The notes under the pieces were generated by a model that worked only from the letters and a program-made list of their open reading frames with translations, made no database searches and was not told where the DNA came from. From assembly GCA_035578175.1 (NCBI GenBank), contig JAQMRL010000003.1, positions 99,431,969 through 99,495,968 on the forward strand: 64,000 nucleotides of DNA. The letters are read 5' to 3'. Below are positions 50,103-62,453 of this stretch, piece after piece. This DNA comes from Catonia carolina (taxonomy: Eukaryota; Arthropoda; Insecta; Hemiptera; Achilidae). The translations under genes and the position numbers were made by a program. Position 1 is the stretch's first letter; every line of letters starts with the position of its first letter.

Positions 50103-50450
50103 TGAAGTTTAAGAAACACTTAAGTGATATTGAAACCGCTGTGGACTTATGGGTTACCGCTTTGGGAATCAGCTGCGAAATCGAATCTTGCTATTATCCA
50201 AGGATTCCAGTCGAAAGTTTTACAGTTAATACCGAATGCTCCATGGTATGTGACAAATGATGTGTTGCATAGGGACTTACGTGTCAACACCGTGAAAGAA
50301 GAAATTCAGCAGCTAAGTTCTAAATTAAGCTAAGTTCTAAAATCAGATCACCCAAATTCTTTGACGCTTAATTTACTTGATAATAGCGAAGACGTAACAC
50401 GACTAAAACGAATAAAATTGCTTAACCTTCCATTTATATTTACCGACTAA
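50103..50450 (+). pseudogene. C-terminal tail of a Jockey-type reverse transcriptase
   Basis: The plus-strand frame reads ILKPLWTYGLPLWESAAKSN, QGFQSKVLQLIPNAPWYVTN and LHRDLRVNTVKEEI, then, after a stop, HPNSLTLNLLDNSEDVTRLK. These are standard C-terminal blocks of Jockey LINEs, but of a lineage different from the 37-42 kb element. 5'-truncated. Confidence 0.85.
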
Positions 50451-50827
50451 CCTACATTGTAAATAATTGTATTCCATATCAACATCAACATCATCAACAT
50501 CGTCAACATCATCTTCTCCTCTACACACTCTACTATCGCCGCTATTAATTTTGTTACCTTTTCTTTTACTGTTATTCATGTTTTATCTTGTTAATTTTTT
50601 CAAAAATTATAAATAATTTTGTTTTTCTTTTCGAAGCAATACCATTGGGTATTGTCTTCGTCATGTGAACAATTTTATGTTATTCACTTATAGTTTTTGT
50701 TTTTAAACTGATGGTAAATAAGGTCAGATGTTAGAAAAAGTGAACAAAAGAAACAATTGTTTTCGGGAAATTGCAATTAAAGTTGGTTAACATTTTCGTT
50801 TTTTTTTTTTTTTTTGGTTTAGTCCGA
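50451..50827. other. 3' flank of the Jockey tail
   Basis: caacatcaacatcatcaaca simple repeat at about 50478-50512, then AT-rich DNA; probably includes the LINE 3' UTR. Confidence 0.45.
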
Positions 50828-50940
50828 CTGTTCTGCAACTACTGCTAATGCAGATGGTGAAAGATGAAATGATTTTTTGTAACTTATGAAAATATTCCGT
50901 GCCTGAATGGGATTCGAACCCAAGACCGCATGATGAGATA
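50828..50940 (-). repeat. Truncated SINE of the Foldback-SINE subfamily
   Basis: The minus strand reads catgcggtcttgggttcgaa, then caggcacggaatattttcat and caccatctgcattagcagta. This is nearly the same as the SINE in the Foldback arms but lacks the A-box half. Confidence 0.78.
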
Positions 50941-51820
50941 TATTATAAGATAATATTTTAGTGATAATATTATTCAATTAACTTAGTATATTTCTATTAT
51001 TATTTACTTTCCTTGTCTTTGTCAGATGTCATGTCTTACTTGTAAATTTTGTGCTGAATTCAGTGATGTCTTCGAATAAATGATATTTGAAATAGTTAAA
51101 ATCCTATACCAGATTTTCTGAGATCATGTCTAATGTAAAAATTCACGGACGGGAAAAACAATTAAAAAATTTTACTGTAATTTTTTTAACTAAATAATTT
51201 TTTTCACTTTTAACAAATTGTAATAGAAATGATACAAAGGAAACTAATCTAAAGAAAATAAATTACAAAGATAATGATACTTGAAATAGGCCTTAATTAA
51301 AATTTTCATTCTGACAATTTTATTGATTTTCATGTTGTGTGGAGGCAAAAATCTTGATTATTTTCTTGGAAGGATATTCTCCGGTGCTTTTTTACTTTTT
51401 CATGTTTTGAGCCAGACTTTTAGTTTTTCTTTTACGTATCCAACAGAAAATGGATCTTAAGTTCACCAATAAGGTTGTATTGGTGAAGCTAAAATCTGAT
51501 TTCCCTATTTGATATACAGGTAGGCCTACTGTCTATTTTTCGAAATTTAATCAGGTTTAAAATTCAAAATAAAGTAAATTAGAGTTATTTTTATACACAA
51601 AATAATAAGTAATATTTTAAACAAAAAAAAAAACAGAAAATCTGGTGTGAAACACTCACACAACTTTCTCTTGCCAATGCGAATAATTAACAATATATCC
51701 TAAAATTAGTAATAAAAAATTAGAAATAAACAAAAACTAACCTCAATAAACATAACCTAATTTTAATCATGAGTCAAAGACGCAAAATGAAAATCAACCT
51801 CAGTTTGGCTTAAAAATACG
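50941..51820. other. AT-rich sequence, nothing recognised
   Basis: No supported feature. Confidence 0.4.
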
Positions 51821-51824
51821 GAAA

Positions 51825-52150
51825 ATCACTCTTTCACGCTTAACTACGCTCTGTAGAGAAAAATGCTCTAAATAAAAGTTGTAGATCTTTTAATTTTCTA
51901 TAAATTTAATTATATAGTACACTTTTGTCGTCACATGCATGTTAAGGCTGCAATCTTTAAAAAAATCGATTTTTCACGTTTTCAAGAGAAAAAAATCAGA
52001 AAATCGCTAATTACCGCTAAACTAAGCATTATACAAAAAAATGTTTGAGATAAACGTTGTAGGATTTTAAATTCTCTACAACTTTTATTGTATACATTTT
52101 TGCGCTAAAATGCATATTAAAGCAGTAATCTTTAAAAAAAAACTTTTTTT
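51825..52150 (+). repeat. Diverged two-copy tandem repeat (about 170 bp)
   Basis: Copy 1 (ttaactacgctctgtagaga to gcaatctttaaaaaaatcga) and copy 2 (taaactaagcattatacaaa to gcagtaatctttaaaaaaaa) keep the same order of blocks, including aa.gttgtag and catgca/tgcat. It lies directly before the 52190 repeat. Confidence 0.6.
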
Positions 52151-52189
52151 TACGTGAAAACAGCCTCTCCAAGAATTTCAGCAGACATG

Positions 52190-52590
52190 ACGCCTACGCT
52201 ATCTTGTAAAGCATAAAAAATTTATTAAACGTAGCGATTTTTAAAAAAATCGTAGGACCAGTTTTTGAGAAAATCGCAAAAAAGTGAAAAATTACTCGAA
52301 GAAACTACTACTTCCGGTTGACCGATTTTGATGAAAATGTTCATGTCGGGTCCGGTAGTGGTATGTAACTTAAGTTTTAAGTTTCAAGTTCGTACGATGT
52401 TCCGTTCTTGAGATATTCTATTCACACACCCACCCACACACACAAACACACACCAATCGCTAAAAACATGTTTTTTGGGTTCAGGGGGTCTGAAAACGTG
52501 TAGATCCGGTGAAAGCTCGATTTCGAAAAATCGACATGAAAACCATACTATCTTTCTTATATATTCACATACACAAGAGAAAGTAAAAAT
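52190..52590 (+). repeat. Dispersed repeat family with internal (CA)n, copy 3
   Basis: ctatcttgtaaagcataaaa, aaaaatcgtaggaccagttt, gaccgattttgatgaaaatg, a short cacaca tract at 52424-52453, then aaaacatgttttttgggttc and aaaatcgacatgaaaa. Closest to copy 1 in sequence but with a much shorter CA tract. Confidence 0.78.
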
Positions 52591-55165
52591 ATAATTTTTT
52601 GTCCTAATTTCAATTATTTTGCTCTCCTGAAGCGACGATAAGGGCCTTTTTCCTATTGACGGTCACATATTGTTTTACGTGATAGAAGTTCAATAATTTA
52701 TAACCAACAAAAAATACAGACTATGTTTTATATAAATGTATTTCTGACGCCTAGTTAATAAAATATGAGTTCCAAATTTTAAATAGCCTTACTTCATTCT
52801 GATTTAGAAAACAACAAAACGTAATGATTTTGACAATTTCCAGGGGTTCATACTTCATGAAAACTCCTAAAAGAATTATTACATCACCATGCAACACACT
52901 ATCGTTTTGTTATTTCATACTACTAGAACTGTTAAGAATCAAGGACGTAAATATTTATAAGATTGTTTGTTTATAATGATGGTAGCTACATAACTTATTA
53001 TAAAATTGTTTACAAAGTTTCTTTAAGTCAGGGAACATTTATTTTAAAAAATCTCATCAACTGCTACGTGTATACAACTGGCGAAAGATGAATCAATAAA
53101 ATTAGTTGACTTATGAAATTTTTTAGACCTTATCCGGGAACAGAAATTGGATTTTCGGCTTATCATTAGAACAAATTATTAAACCACAAGGTAAAAACAA
53201 TAATTTTTACGTAGTTTAATTAAATTTTTTCCAAGAATTCAATCACAAAGATTACTTGAAAACTAATTATTTCTTATTCTTCAATTTTCCAAAACCAGTT
53301 GTCTGATTTATGTCTCTTATGTTTTTACAAATACGTTCTTCATTGCCTCAATTCTGTTGAGACTTTTTTTTATTAATATCTTCTACTTTCATTTCTGCGG
53401 GAATGTTCAAATCAAATATTTGCTCTCGAAATTGATCTTTATCAAAATAATCCTGTCCTTTGAACCCTAATTTTTAAATTTCTTTTCCTTGTGTGAAATT
53501 AGATTTCTATTATTTTTATCGTTAAAAATAATATTTAAAAAGTTGTTCGTTAAGTCTAGTGATATCTTATTATCTAATCTTTAAATGTGTCCAGAAAACT
53601 TAGCCTTTATTTTTAATGCTCATTCTTTTATTCATTCAAAATGTTTATAAACTTCGTTATTCAATTTCAAATTAGTTTTTCCATTTTTGAAATTATTTTC
53701 TAAATTAATTAAACTTATTGTACCCTAAGTAAATTACATGAAAGTAGGTCACATTTACAAAAACAACTGCAAGTGAAAAATATTCAATTTTTTTTTAAAA
53801 CAAATTTAATGACAGAATGTTTTAAGTCCCTATATAAGCAAAACGGGTTATATTTGTGCTTAATTTATTACATTTTGAGAATGAGTTAAAGAATTAAATC
53901 TAAGTTTTCCTTGTTTAAAACAAGTTGACATCATATTTCCTTGTAAGTGAAAAAATAGAAACGTATAAATCTGTGTAACCAGAATTTTTAAAAATTAGGA
54001 CAGTTTTATATCTTAATAGGTTATATTACACTCTCCTTTATTATGGTGTGGTACATTGATTGTCTAACGGGAATTCCCAAAATCTAAATAATAAAATTAA
54101 AATTAAAACAGTAAAAGTTTTTCATGAAAATGATTCTGTCTAAAAATTGTGAATAGATTAAACGTTCATACCTGTAAATATCATAAAATTAAAAATAAGT
54201 GATAACACAGAAACACGTAATTTGCAGTTAATTATTTTTTGACGCCGTTCCATGACATGACCTACGCGTTAATAAACAGAGCGAAGACGTTTTGTTATGC
54301 AGCATAGTCCATCTGAACAGAATTATGTTGATGACGCATGTTGGTAAAGGTCATCCGTTACGATTTCTCACAAAAATTACCACTAACATAAAAAATAATG
54401 ATTTATCATATACGAACTTATAATATAAATAATTAACTGGCTTTATTAATACAAAATCATTTAAATAGTTTTTAAATATGATAATCCAGGAAATTTTCTA
54501 GAATTAAAACTCAATAAAAATTTATGATTTAAAAATTTATTAATTAACCCTGTATGATTTTATGAGAGGGAAATATGTTTTGAAATGTTGGTAACCCTTA
54601 TGTGGATGTTTGCAGTTAATAAATATTTTGTATATTTCTTGTGTTAAGGAAAGAAGCTACCGGTAGCGAATACCGGTTTTGTATTTTTAGTAGAGTGTAG
54701 TAACCTTGATTTCTCTGTACTGCATCACAAGAGTTTGTGGTAAATAATTATAAAAATATGCTATTTAGTGAATTATGAAAAATTGTTGTAAGAAGTACAG
54801 TGATCATAGTAGTCAGGCAATATCAAAACCGAGAGGGTCTTAGATTACTGGAAAATTTGAGTACCAAATGGGTTGATTTTTCAAAAATTAATTCCGCACT
54901 AATACAAAAATTACATTATATTTATAATTACTACTTTTGTTTTGTTGAATAAATTTTATTAATAAGTGTTTGAATCACAGCTAAATTGACATTTTTGCTT
55001 CCTGATTCGTCAAAAATTCTGTAACTAATTAATAATAAAGTCAGACATAAATCTAAGTTTTTTGTAGAAATCTTTGTACCTACGTTATTTTCAAATTTGA
55101 TTAAAATTAAAAAAGCAAAGGAGGTGGAGTAAAGCCTGACACTTGGTGATACCAACTATGATTTA
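52591..55165. other. Long AT-rich stretch, nothing recognised
   Basis: About 2.6 kb with no supported gene, inverted repeat or SINE head. Small frames near 54931-55155 show no domain and no convincing signal peptide. Confidence 0.45.
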
Positions 55166-55375
55166 ACGCAGTTGTTAACAGGGTTGCTTTGGGGCATATC
55201 AGATGAGGTTTGAACTTGGGGAAGAGCAGAAATGTCCACTATGCGACAGTGAAGAAGAGGAGTCCGTTACGCTTATCTTTGAAAGATGTCCCTATTTTTG
55301 GCATGGAAGAATGGAGATATCGAATAGATACAAGTTGAATAGTGGAACCCAGAGAGAGAAAGTGTGTGTGTGTGG
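55165..55375 (+). pseudogene. LINE C-terminal zinc-knuckle fragment, copy 1
   Basis: Reads MRFELGEEQKCPLCDSEEEE, then LIFERCPYFWHGRMEI and YKLNSGTQ. A CxxC followed by a distal Cys/His pair resembles the zinc motif at the end of some LINE polyproteins. A (tg)n tract follows at once (gtgtgtgtgtg). Confidence 0.6.
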
Positions 55376-55509
55376 GAGCAGCGATGCTGCGAGATTAGGA
55401 GAGCTGAAAGTTGATCGCTCTTTTTACAGAGAATGTGATCGAGAGACTACGGAGGAGGAGACATCCGGAAACCAGCAGAATCGTTCTATCCATCCTAAAA
55501 TTTAGGATA

Positions 55510-56285
55510 GATAGAACGATTCTAATAGAACAGGAATTATTTAATGAATCCTGTCTCAATCACATAAAATAAAAAATCTATTTCCTGAGCTAGTGATTAA
55601 AGAGATGAATAAAATGAGAGAGTGAGTGTTAGTTGGTGGGGGAGAGGGGGAATTAGGCTACGATTCTCTTCCAAGTTCCGTTGACAGTGTGAACAATTTT
55701 AACCCTACATTTCCCTTGTTGTAGTATATTAACAGTTTCGAGGGAGGTGGAGGGTTTTTGCAGTTTTCGGATCAAGCGACCAGTTTTTGATTAGTAGGAA
55801 GTTGAGGCCTTCTTGCGACTGGACGAGGACGCCACAATTGAGTTCAACACTACTTCCCCATTGTGGGGAAAGGAACATGAGTTTTTCTCGCCACCTCGAA
55901 TACAAAAAATTGATTAAAAATACACGATTATCTAACAAACACACTCTGATGCATTCTTTACAATCTTTATTATTCATTTTTATTATTTCATTAATTACAA
56001 TCTTTATTATTCTCTTTATAAAATTACAATTATTTATTACGTGGACAGTATAGATCGGAAGACGGATTTGTGGAGGTATCGGAGTAGCGAACGGCTGGAC
56101 GATATTCTAAAGCATTCTGCATTTTTATTTTGCATAGACTTGCACACCAATCCTACTACCACTGACAGTCTATCAATAAAATGAAAATACTGACAGAAAA
56201 CACTGAAATATAAATACTATCGTCTATCAAATACTAATATTATAATGTTTGCTTATTTGTACAATGTATTTATTTTTTTAAATAA
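55510..56285. other. Unassigned sequence
   Basis: A short inverted pair (cagaatcgttctatccatcc/ggatagatagaacgattcta) at about 55478-55522 and a moderately GC-rich stretch at 55640-55890; no family recognised. Confidence 0.35.
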
Positions 56286-56288
56286 TTG

Positions 56289-56375
56289 GTGGCCACCTCT
56301 GTAGCGTAGTGATAGCACGCTAGCCTCAACGCAGAGGTCCCGGATCCGATTCCCGGTTAGGGTCTGAAAATTATT
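56289..56375 (+). repeat. tRNA-derived SINE head
   Basis: ggccacctctgtagcgtagt (A box) and B box ggatccgattcccgg. Similar to the minus-strand head at 49172. Confidence 0.72.
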
Positions 56376-56402
56376 ACAAATCAAAACCCACCGATAAAGT
56401 TA

Positions 56403-56586
56403 CGCCACGTCCTAGCTACATCCGGGTTTTGCGGTGCGTACGGTACGGTGGGGCCAGTGCGTTAATCGTACAGAATAAAACATGTAGGTACGGTACAAGT
56501 GATTGTGTCCTAGCTGCATACGGTCGTGCGGGGCGGTGCGATGCCCGCAACACACTGCAAAAGCTGGATGGTGCTAGGACACGGCG
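56403..56586. mobile_element. PIF/Harbinger-type MITE with TTA duplication
   Basis: Ends cgccacgtcctagctacatc and (reverse complement) cgccgtgtcctagcaccatc, pairing imperfectly over about 45 bp and flanked by TTA on both sides (56400-56402, 56587-56589). The 3-bp TWA duplication is typical of PIF/Harbinger. It is 184 bp, GC-richer than its flanks. Confidence 0.82.
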
Positions 56587-56589
56587 TTA

Positions 56590-58140
56590 GATAACCCACC
56601 GTAGTCGCTAATAATCAAGCTGTTGATGCGACTTCAAATAAACTAATACAAAAATATTGGTAATATGAAGTATTCTTTTATTTTATTTGTTTGGTGTAGG
56701 TCTAAATTCATTTGGGAAGGAAGTTCTTTCATTGTGTTATGCAGTCAGGTATTAGGTACGGTACAGTAGTACCACAGAGTATAGAAGTAAATTATTCTAT
56801 ATTTATATTATAAATTTTATATTATATTCAGAGTTATTCTATACTCAGTGAGTAGTACCGCCCTACAGAATGACTTCATCCTTTACTTCTTCCTTTTTTC
56901 AATTTTTTAAGAAATATTTACGAACATCCAAAAAAATGTCTCGTTCGATTTCTCCATTATAAGTTATGTAATATGCAAACCTTTCAAACATCAATGATGT
57001 ATATTTTTTTCAAAAAATAGATTTGAACTTACAGGTATATTACTGTACTGTTTTCTATATCAATAGCATATTATTCAGTTATTCTCATATCTTATATTTC
57101 TCCCCTTCCACCGGTGATTCGTACTGAAGTCAACAAAATTCCGGTTTCCAGTACTATGATTTTTCAAATTTTTAAAAACCCCTTGAAGACTCTGCTTACG
57201 CGGTTTTGCGCCTCTCACACTACTGTGTATCGATATTATTCCCCTACTGTCGATCCACCTGTTAATCATCGCTGTTGCTGCTTCTACTACCACAAAGAGG
57301 CAATTACCATCTTTGCTTAAAGTTTATAATTACATTTTTTAAAAACCTACATATTGCAAAAGAATTACACTGTTAAACAAATTCTTAGATAAACATTTAT
57401 GGTCAATATCAACTTATTTAAAGCTATTTAAAACTGGTTTACCGCGTTAATTCTTCGTGCATTAGACTTTAGAAAATATATATATATAAAATAGTACATT
57501 AGTATTAGGTCTAACTACATAATTATTTTTGGTTTCAGGTATTTTCGATTTTTATCAAAATCGGGTTTCAAAGTTTTATTGAAACGAAGTCTATAGAAAA
57601 TCCTCGTAGTAACTAACATAGAATGACATTTACTGCTCACAACACGGATTTTAAGACTAGAATTCAAAAATTGATTAACTCGTTTCCATCCGTGACCACT
57701 CAAAAATTATGAATGGCAATCTTTTAATACGTTACTAAACATCCTTAGAGATTTTTTAAACAAATAATAATTTTAAAAACTATTTTGTATCGTATAATGT
57801 GTGAAATATATGTGCAATAAAACTTAGTTATATTTATAACACTGGTCATCTAATACAAATGGAAACCATAAATCCAGTATACCTACTAAAGATAAAAAGA
57901 AGAAATTTAAGAAGGATTTACGAACCAAGAAAAACACAAGAAGGTAACTTAAGATCAAACCCAGAAATATCCAACCCAATTGAAGACGTGAAACAAGGAA
58001 AGGATAACTTGAATCTTATGTTCACATGGTCCGAATGAACCAATCAAGGCTAAACAAAATAAAGAAAACAAATTTTATCGTCACGTAAAATGATATGCAT
58101 TAATGACAAGTTACAAAATTTGGAGTAAAAAATGGAAAGG
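56590..58140. other. AT-rich sequence, nothing recognised
   Basis: About 1.5 kb with no supported feature. Confidence 0.45.
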
Positions 58141-58144
58141 CATA

Positions 58145-58340
58145 CGCAGTTGCTAACAGGTTTGCTTTGGGGCATAAAAGATGAGGTTTAAACTTGGGGA
58201 AGTGCAGAAATGTCGACTATGCGACAGTGAAGAAGAGGTGTCCGTGGCGCTTATCTTTGAAAGATGTCCCTATTGTTGGCATGGAAGAATGGAGATATTG
58301 AATAGATACAAGTTGAACAGTGTAACCCAGATATATATAT
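58145..58340 (+). pseudogene. LINE C-terminal zinc-knuckle fragment, copy 2
   Basis: Reads MRFKLGEVQKCRLCDSEEEV, then LIFERCPYCWHGRMEI. Parallel to 55165-55375; it stops at gtaacccag and runs into a (ta)n/(gt)(gc)n tract (58332-58390). Confidence 0.6.
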
Positions 58341-58404
58341 ATATATATTTTTTTTTGTGCGTGCGTGCGTGCGCGCGCGCACACACAAACAATCTCTCTC
58401 TCTT

Positions 58405-58593
58405 TAACACAGTTGTTAACAGGGTTCCTTTGGGGCATATCAGATGGGGTTTAAACTTGGGGAAGTGCAGAAATGTTGACTAGGTATGCGACAGTGAAGA
58501 AGAGGAGTCCGTTACGCTTATCTTTGAAAGATGTCCCTATTTTTGGCGTGGAAGAATGGAGATATCGAATAGATAAAAGTTGAACAGTGGAAC

Positions 58594-58600
<7 letters not shown>
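58405..58600 (+). pseudogene. LINE C-terminal zinc-knuckle fragment, copy 3
   Basis: A third copy of the block (agttgttaacagggtt to gtggaacccag), with a 4-bp insertion that breaks the Cys frame, followed by a long (GA)n tract (58597-58640). Confidence 0.6.

Positions 58601-58640
<40 letters not shown>
58597..58640 (+). repeat. (GA)n microsatellite
   Basis: About 22 GA repeats directly following LINE tail copy 3. Confidence 0.95.
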
Positions 58641-58644
<4 letters not shown>

Positions 58645-59952
58645 TGCTGCACAGAACGCAAATAGGAGACTGGGGACCAGTTATTCGTTTGGAGTGGCCT
58701 ATAGACCTAAGAACTGTGCGAAAACCCTCATCAAGACAGCCAAACGTTATACTAAAACTAACTGATTACAAATTGTTCTTAATAGTCTACAGTGTTCATA
58801 TTCACGAGTCAGATTAATTGTCACCTTTGCAAATTACTCAGCCATTCTTTCAGTACGTACAATCCGTGAGGTAAACGGTGTCTCTCGCCCGGCCGAGCCT
58901 AGCTGCTACTAGTCTAACTAAAAACATCGTCCGCGTTGGTCAATATACACTCACTACGTAATTTCGAAATTGAAAATAACATTTCATGGAAGATAGATAA
59001 AATTATATATAAAACTACCATTTCAATGTAATACGCAATCAAACAACCACTTCTCAACGGAATGATGTATTTTTGTTTTGACTAATGTGTGTACGATGTT
59101 TTCTAGAAATGTACGATAATGAACCCGCACTGCTACCCATTCCATGGCGGTGTTCTCAAGGTCAGAGCTACCATTAAAACGTAAGAACTGTACTAAAGGT
59201 TGAATAACAACTCCCAAACCTTACAAGTTCTATAAAACCAACATCGCCACAATTTTGACATGATTCACAATATAAGTCAAAGATAATTCAAAAATGTCGG
59301 ACCTGACCAGGAATTTAACCGGGTAATCCTGGCGTAGAAGCCAGTTATGTATTTTTATTAGTGTATCGATACAATTTACAAATATCGAAATAATTTTCGA
59401 CGATCTGGGTTTTCGCAAACAGACGTACGTATTTAGGGTTGTCCAGGTTATAATCTCATACACACTTTGAATAACATTTCAAATAAACACAAAAATGTAA
59501 AAGAGCTTCTTGCATTTTACAAGAGTAGAAAGAAACGTTTTTCAATGAAGAATAGTTCTACTGGTGTGAACAGTTCGTTATTGAATCAGCATCACACGTG
59601 GATTATAATAAAATGTTATAACCTCACTTTTGTAATTGTTTATTGTTGCTTCGATAGTATATTGGTCATATTGCAGAATAACATTTTTAGTTTCTGAATA
59701 ATTAATTTCATCATAGTATAATCGTGGTTAAAATGAGAAAAACATATTTGATTTTATTAGTATAAAGTAATCTACAGAAGGCGAACTATAATTAATACGG
59801 TAATTTTTAAACAGAAAATTTGGTACCGAAAATTTATCAGAAGTTATGGCACCGGTTAACAAACATGGCAAACCTGAGTAAGTATTTTAAATTTAAGGTA
59901 CATTTTATTTATTTTGGCGCGTGTCAAAAATGTATTTATATTCCTTTAATTA
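58641..59952. other. Unassigned sequence with a SINE fragment
   Basis: On the minus strand at about 59270-59345, cttctacgccaggattaccc followed by caggtccgacatttttgaa resembles the tRNA-like head and junction of the local SINEs. The remainder is unassigned. Confidence 0.4.
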
Positions 59953-59954
59953 TA

Positions 59955-62453
59955 CAGGGTGGACCGGGAGGAAAGAAAAACATTTTAACAGGTGATTGTA
60001 GACCTAAAAACAAGACAAAAAGTTCATATAAACATAATATGTCTGGAAATGCTTCGTTAGCGAGATAAGTCTAGCGAAAGATTTCGCCCAGATTTCAACT
60101 CCGAGGATTAAATGAAACCGGATTGAACCAATTAGAACGGTAATTAAGACAAATATTTGATCGTTTCTTATGAATTTTGACTTGAAAAATTGATTAAACT
60201 AGGTCCCAGAACTGTAAGTCCCTTAGTTTGTAAAATAACTTGCTTAAAACACAAAAATTTACTGTCAAAACAAAAAACACGTTTTTTACGTTTGAGGCGC
60301 TATAATTCCATTAAATGGCTAACAAATGCATAAAATCCATGAACTACAATTGTAGAGAATTTAATTCTGAGAAAATTGATGTAAATAAAGTCAATAGCAA
60401 ACAAATTCTAAATTAATCAATTCAAATTTAATTATAAGAAAACAAACACTGAGGCAAATGCACTTTGTTCAGTCTGAATGCAATAACAACAGCTGTTACT
60501 GTACCATGTCAGCTGATCAGTTTCAATTAAATTTGATTATTTATTATTTTATTACTTTATTATTAAGTTGGCAGCACTGATCATTGTTACTGTTGGTGGC
60601 TGCTTAAACACAGTATGACTTATTCGCATGCGCTTGGTTACTTTAGTTGTGATTAGTGTTACCTATTGCATTTTTATCTGAGAGAAAAATTGATTTCAAA
60701 TTCCATTGACCATTTACTGTGTTTATCAATAATTTAAATTAAAATTCAATTTGTATTTAGAAATTTTTCAGTTTTGTTTCACATTTCTTTTAATAATGCC
60801 TCACGTATTTTCTCACGCCGAATACACAGATATGGTTTATGTGTATGGCTTTTGTAATGGCAATACTACAGCTTCAGTTGCAGAATATCAACGTCAGTTT
60901 CCTCAACGTAGAGTACCAAATCATAAGGTATTTAGCAGGATTTTTATTAATCTTCATGAGACTGGTTGTTTTCCTAGCGCAAGAATTTCATCTGACCGGG
61001 GGCTTCAACATGAAGATTATGCTGAAAAAATTCTTCAAGCAGTTGAATGTAGTCCCACTACAAGTTCGCGGCGAATATCTATGCAACTTAATATCCCAAA
61101 AACTCGTGTGTTGCAAACTTTACACTTACACGGATTGTATCCATTTCATATACAAGAAGTGAATCTTCAGCCAGGAGACAATGCTGCGCGTCTGCAATTT
61201 TGTGAATGGATTAAAACGCATCGTTGTATTGTTTCAAGAATATTCTTTACCGACGAAGCTACATTTACTCGTGATAGTGTTAACAACACCAGGAATTTCT
61301 ATCAGTGTTTAGATGAGAATCCTCATGCTACAACGGACAATAAGTTTCAGCTCAGATTTTCAGTCAATGTGTGGTGTGGTATTGTAGATGATGAATTAAT
61401 TGGCCCTTTCATATTAGAGAATCGACTTGTAGCAGAAACATACATGGAATTTTTATGTAATGAATTGTTTACTTCTCTGGAAAATATACCACTTTTACAC
61501 GAATGAATGTGTATTTTCAACATGACGGCGCTCCTCCGCATACTGCTCATCGAGTTAGAAAATATTTAAATGAACACTTTGCAAGCAAACTGATTGGTGC
61601 TGGAGGAGTTATTAACTGGCCTCCAAGGTCTCCAGACCTTACCCCACTGGACTATTGCATATGGGGTTGGATGAAAAGTGAAGTTTACAAAGTGAAAGTT
61701 AATACACAAGATGAACTGATTACTCGAATTTTTGATGCTGCTGCCCTCAGAAAGGAAAAGAAAGATGTTCTTGCAACAGCGACACAAGATATTCGGAAGC
61801 GTGTTTAGAAATGTATAGACTGTAATGGTGGAATTTTCGAACCTTATTTATAATGTAAGTAAATTAGTTATGTGTTATTTAGAACGGTATTATGATAGTA
61901 AATTAAATTTGTATCAGCTTAATTTTTTTTAAAACGTTTATTATGATAATACAGTATTGTTACTTTTTTGGAGGGTAATACAAGTTACATTAAATTTGAA
62001 TTGATTAATTTAAAATTTGTTTGCTATTGACTTTATTTACATCAATTTTCTCAGAATTAAATTCTCTACAATTGTTGTTCATGGATTTTATGCATTTGTT
62101 AGCCATTTAATGGAATTATAGCGCCTCAAACGTAAAAAACGTGTTTTTTGACAGTAAATTTTTGTGTTTTAAGCAAGTTATTTTACAAACTAAGGGACTT
62201 ACAGTTCTGGGACCTAGTTTAATCAATTTTTCAAGTCAAAATTCATATGAAAAAAATGTTTGTCTTAATTACCGTTCTAATTGGTTTAATCCGGTTTCAT
62301 TTAATCCTCGGAGTGGAAATCTGGGCGAAATCTTTCGCTAGACTTATCTCGCTAACGAAGCATTTCCAGACATATGTTTATGTGTACTTTTTTTTTGTTT
62401 TTAGGTCTACAATCACCTGTTAAAATGTTTTCCTTTCCTCCTGGTCCACCCTG
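59955..62453 (+). mobile_element. IS630/Tc1-mariner-like transposon with about 470-bp terminal inverted repeats
   Basis: A 2,499-bp element starting cagggtggaccgggaggaaa and ending in the reverse complement of cagggtggaccaggaggaaa, with TA on both sides (59953-59954, 62454-62455). The left repeat (59955-60430) and right repeat (61991-62453) pair along almost their whole length. One transposase frame with a single frameshift lies between them. Such long terminal repeats are unusual for this superfamily, in which about 20-30 bp is typical of mariners. Confidence 0.92.
60796..61808 (+). pseudogene. DDE transposase (DD41D spacing) of the long-TIR element, one frameshift
   Basis: The likely start is MPHVFSHAEYTDMVYVYGFC at 60796. 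The N-terminal region has helix-turn-helix-like blocks (SVAEYQRQFPQRRVPNHKVF, SRRISMQLNIPKTRVLQTLH). The catalytic Asp residues are in FFTDEATF, YFQHDGAPPH and PRSPDLTPLDY. I count 41 residues between the second Asp and the Asp of PLDY, i.e. DD41D, a spacing known in rosa-like Tc1/mariner relatives. The frame stops at 61504-61506 (PLLHE), while the next frame, starting MNVYFQHDG at 61503, carries the rest to KRV at 61808. Apart from that indel the protein looks complete (about 335 residues). Confidence 0.87.

Noticed and set aside
54931..55155. Candidate modSP signal-peptide exon (MVSPSVRLYSTSFAFLILI, minus strand)
   Set aside because: A phase-compatible GT can be found (aacgtag/gtacaa), but the hydrophobic stretch is short and the donor is poor, with no supporting context. 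The true first exon may lie outside the window.
57075..57320. Paired frames at 57.1-57.3 kb
   Set aside because: No motif on either strand; frame length is within chance expectation for this composition.
58580..58817. Arg-Glu repeat frames
   Set aside because: Translation of the (GA)n microsatellite only.
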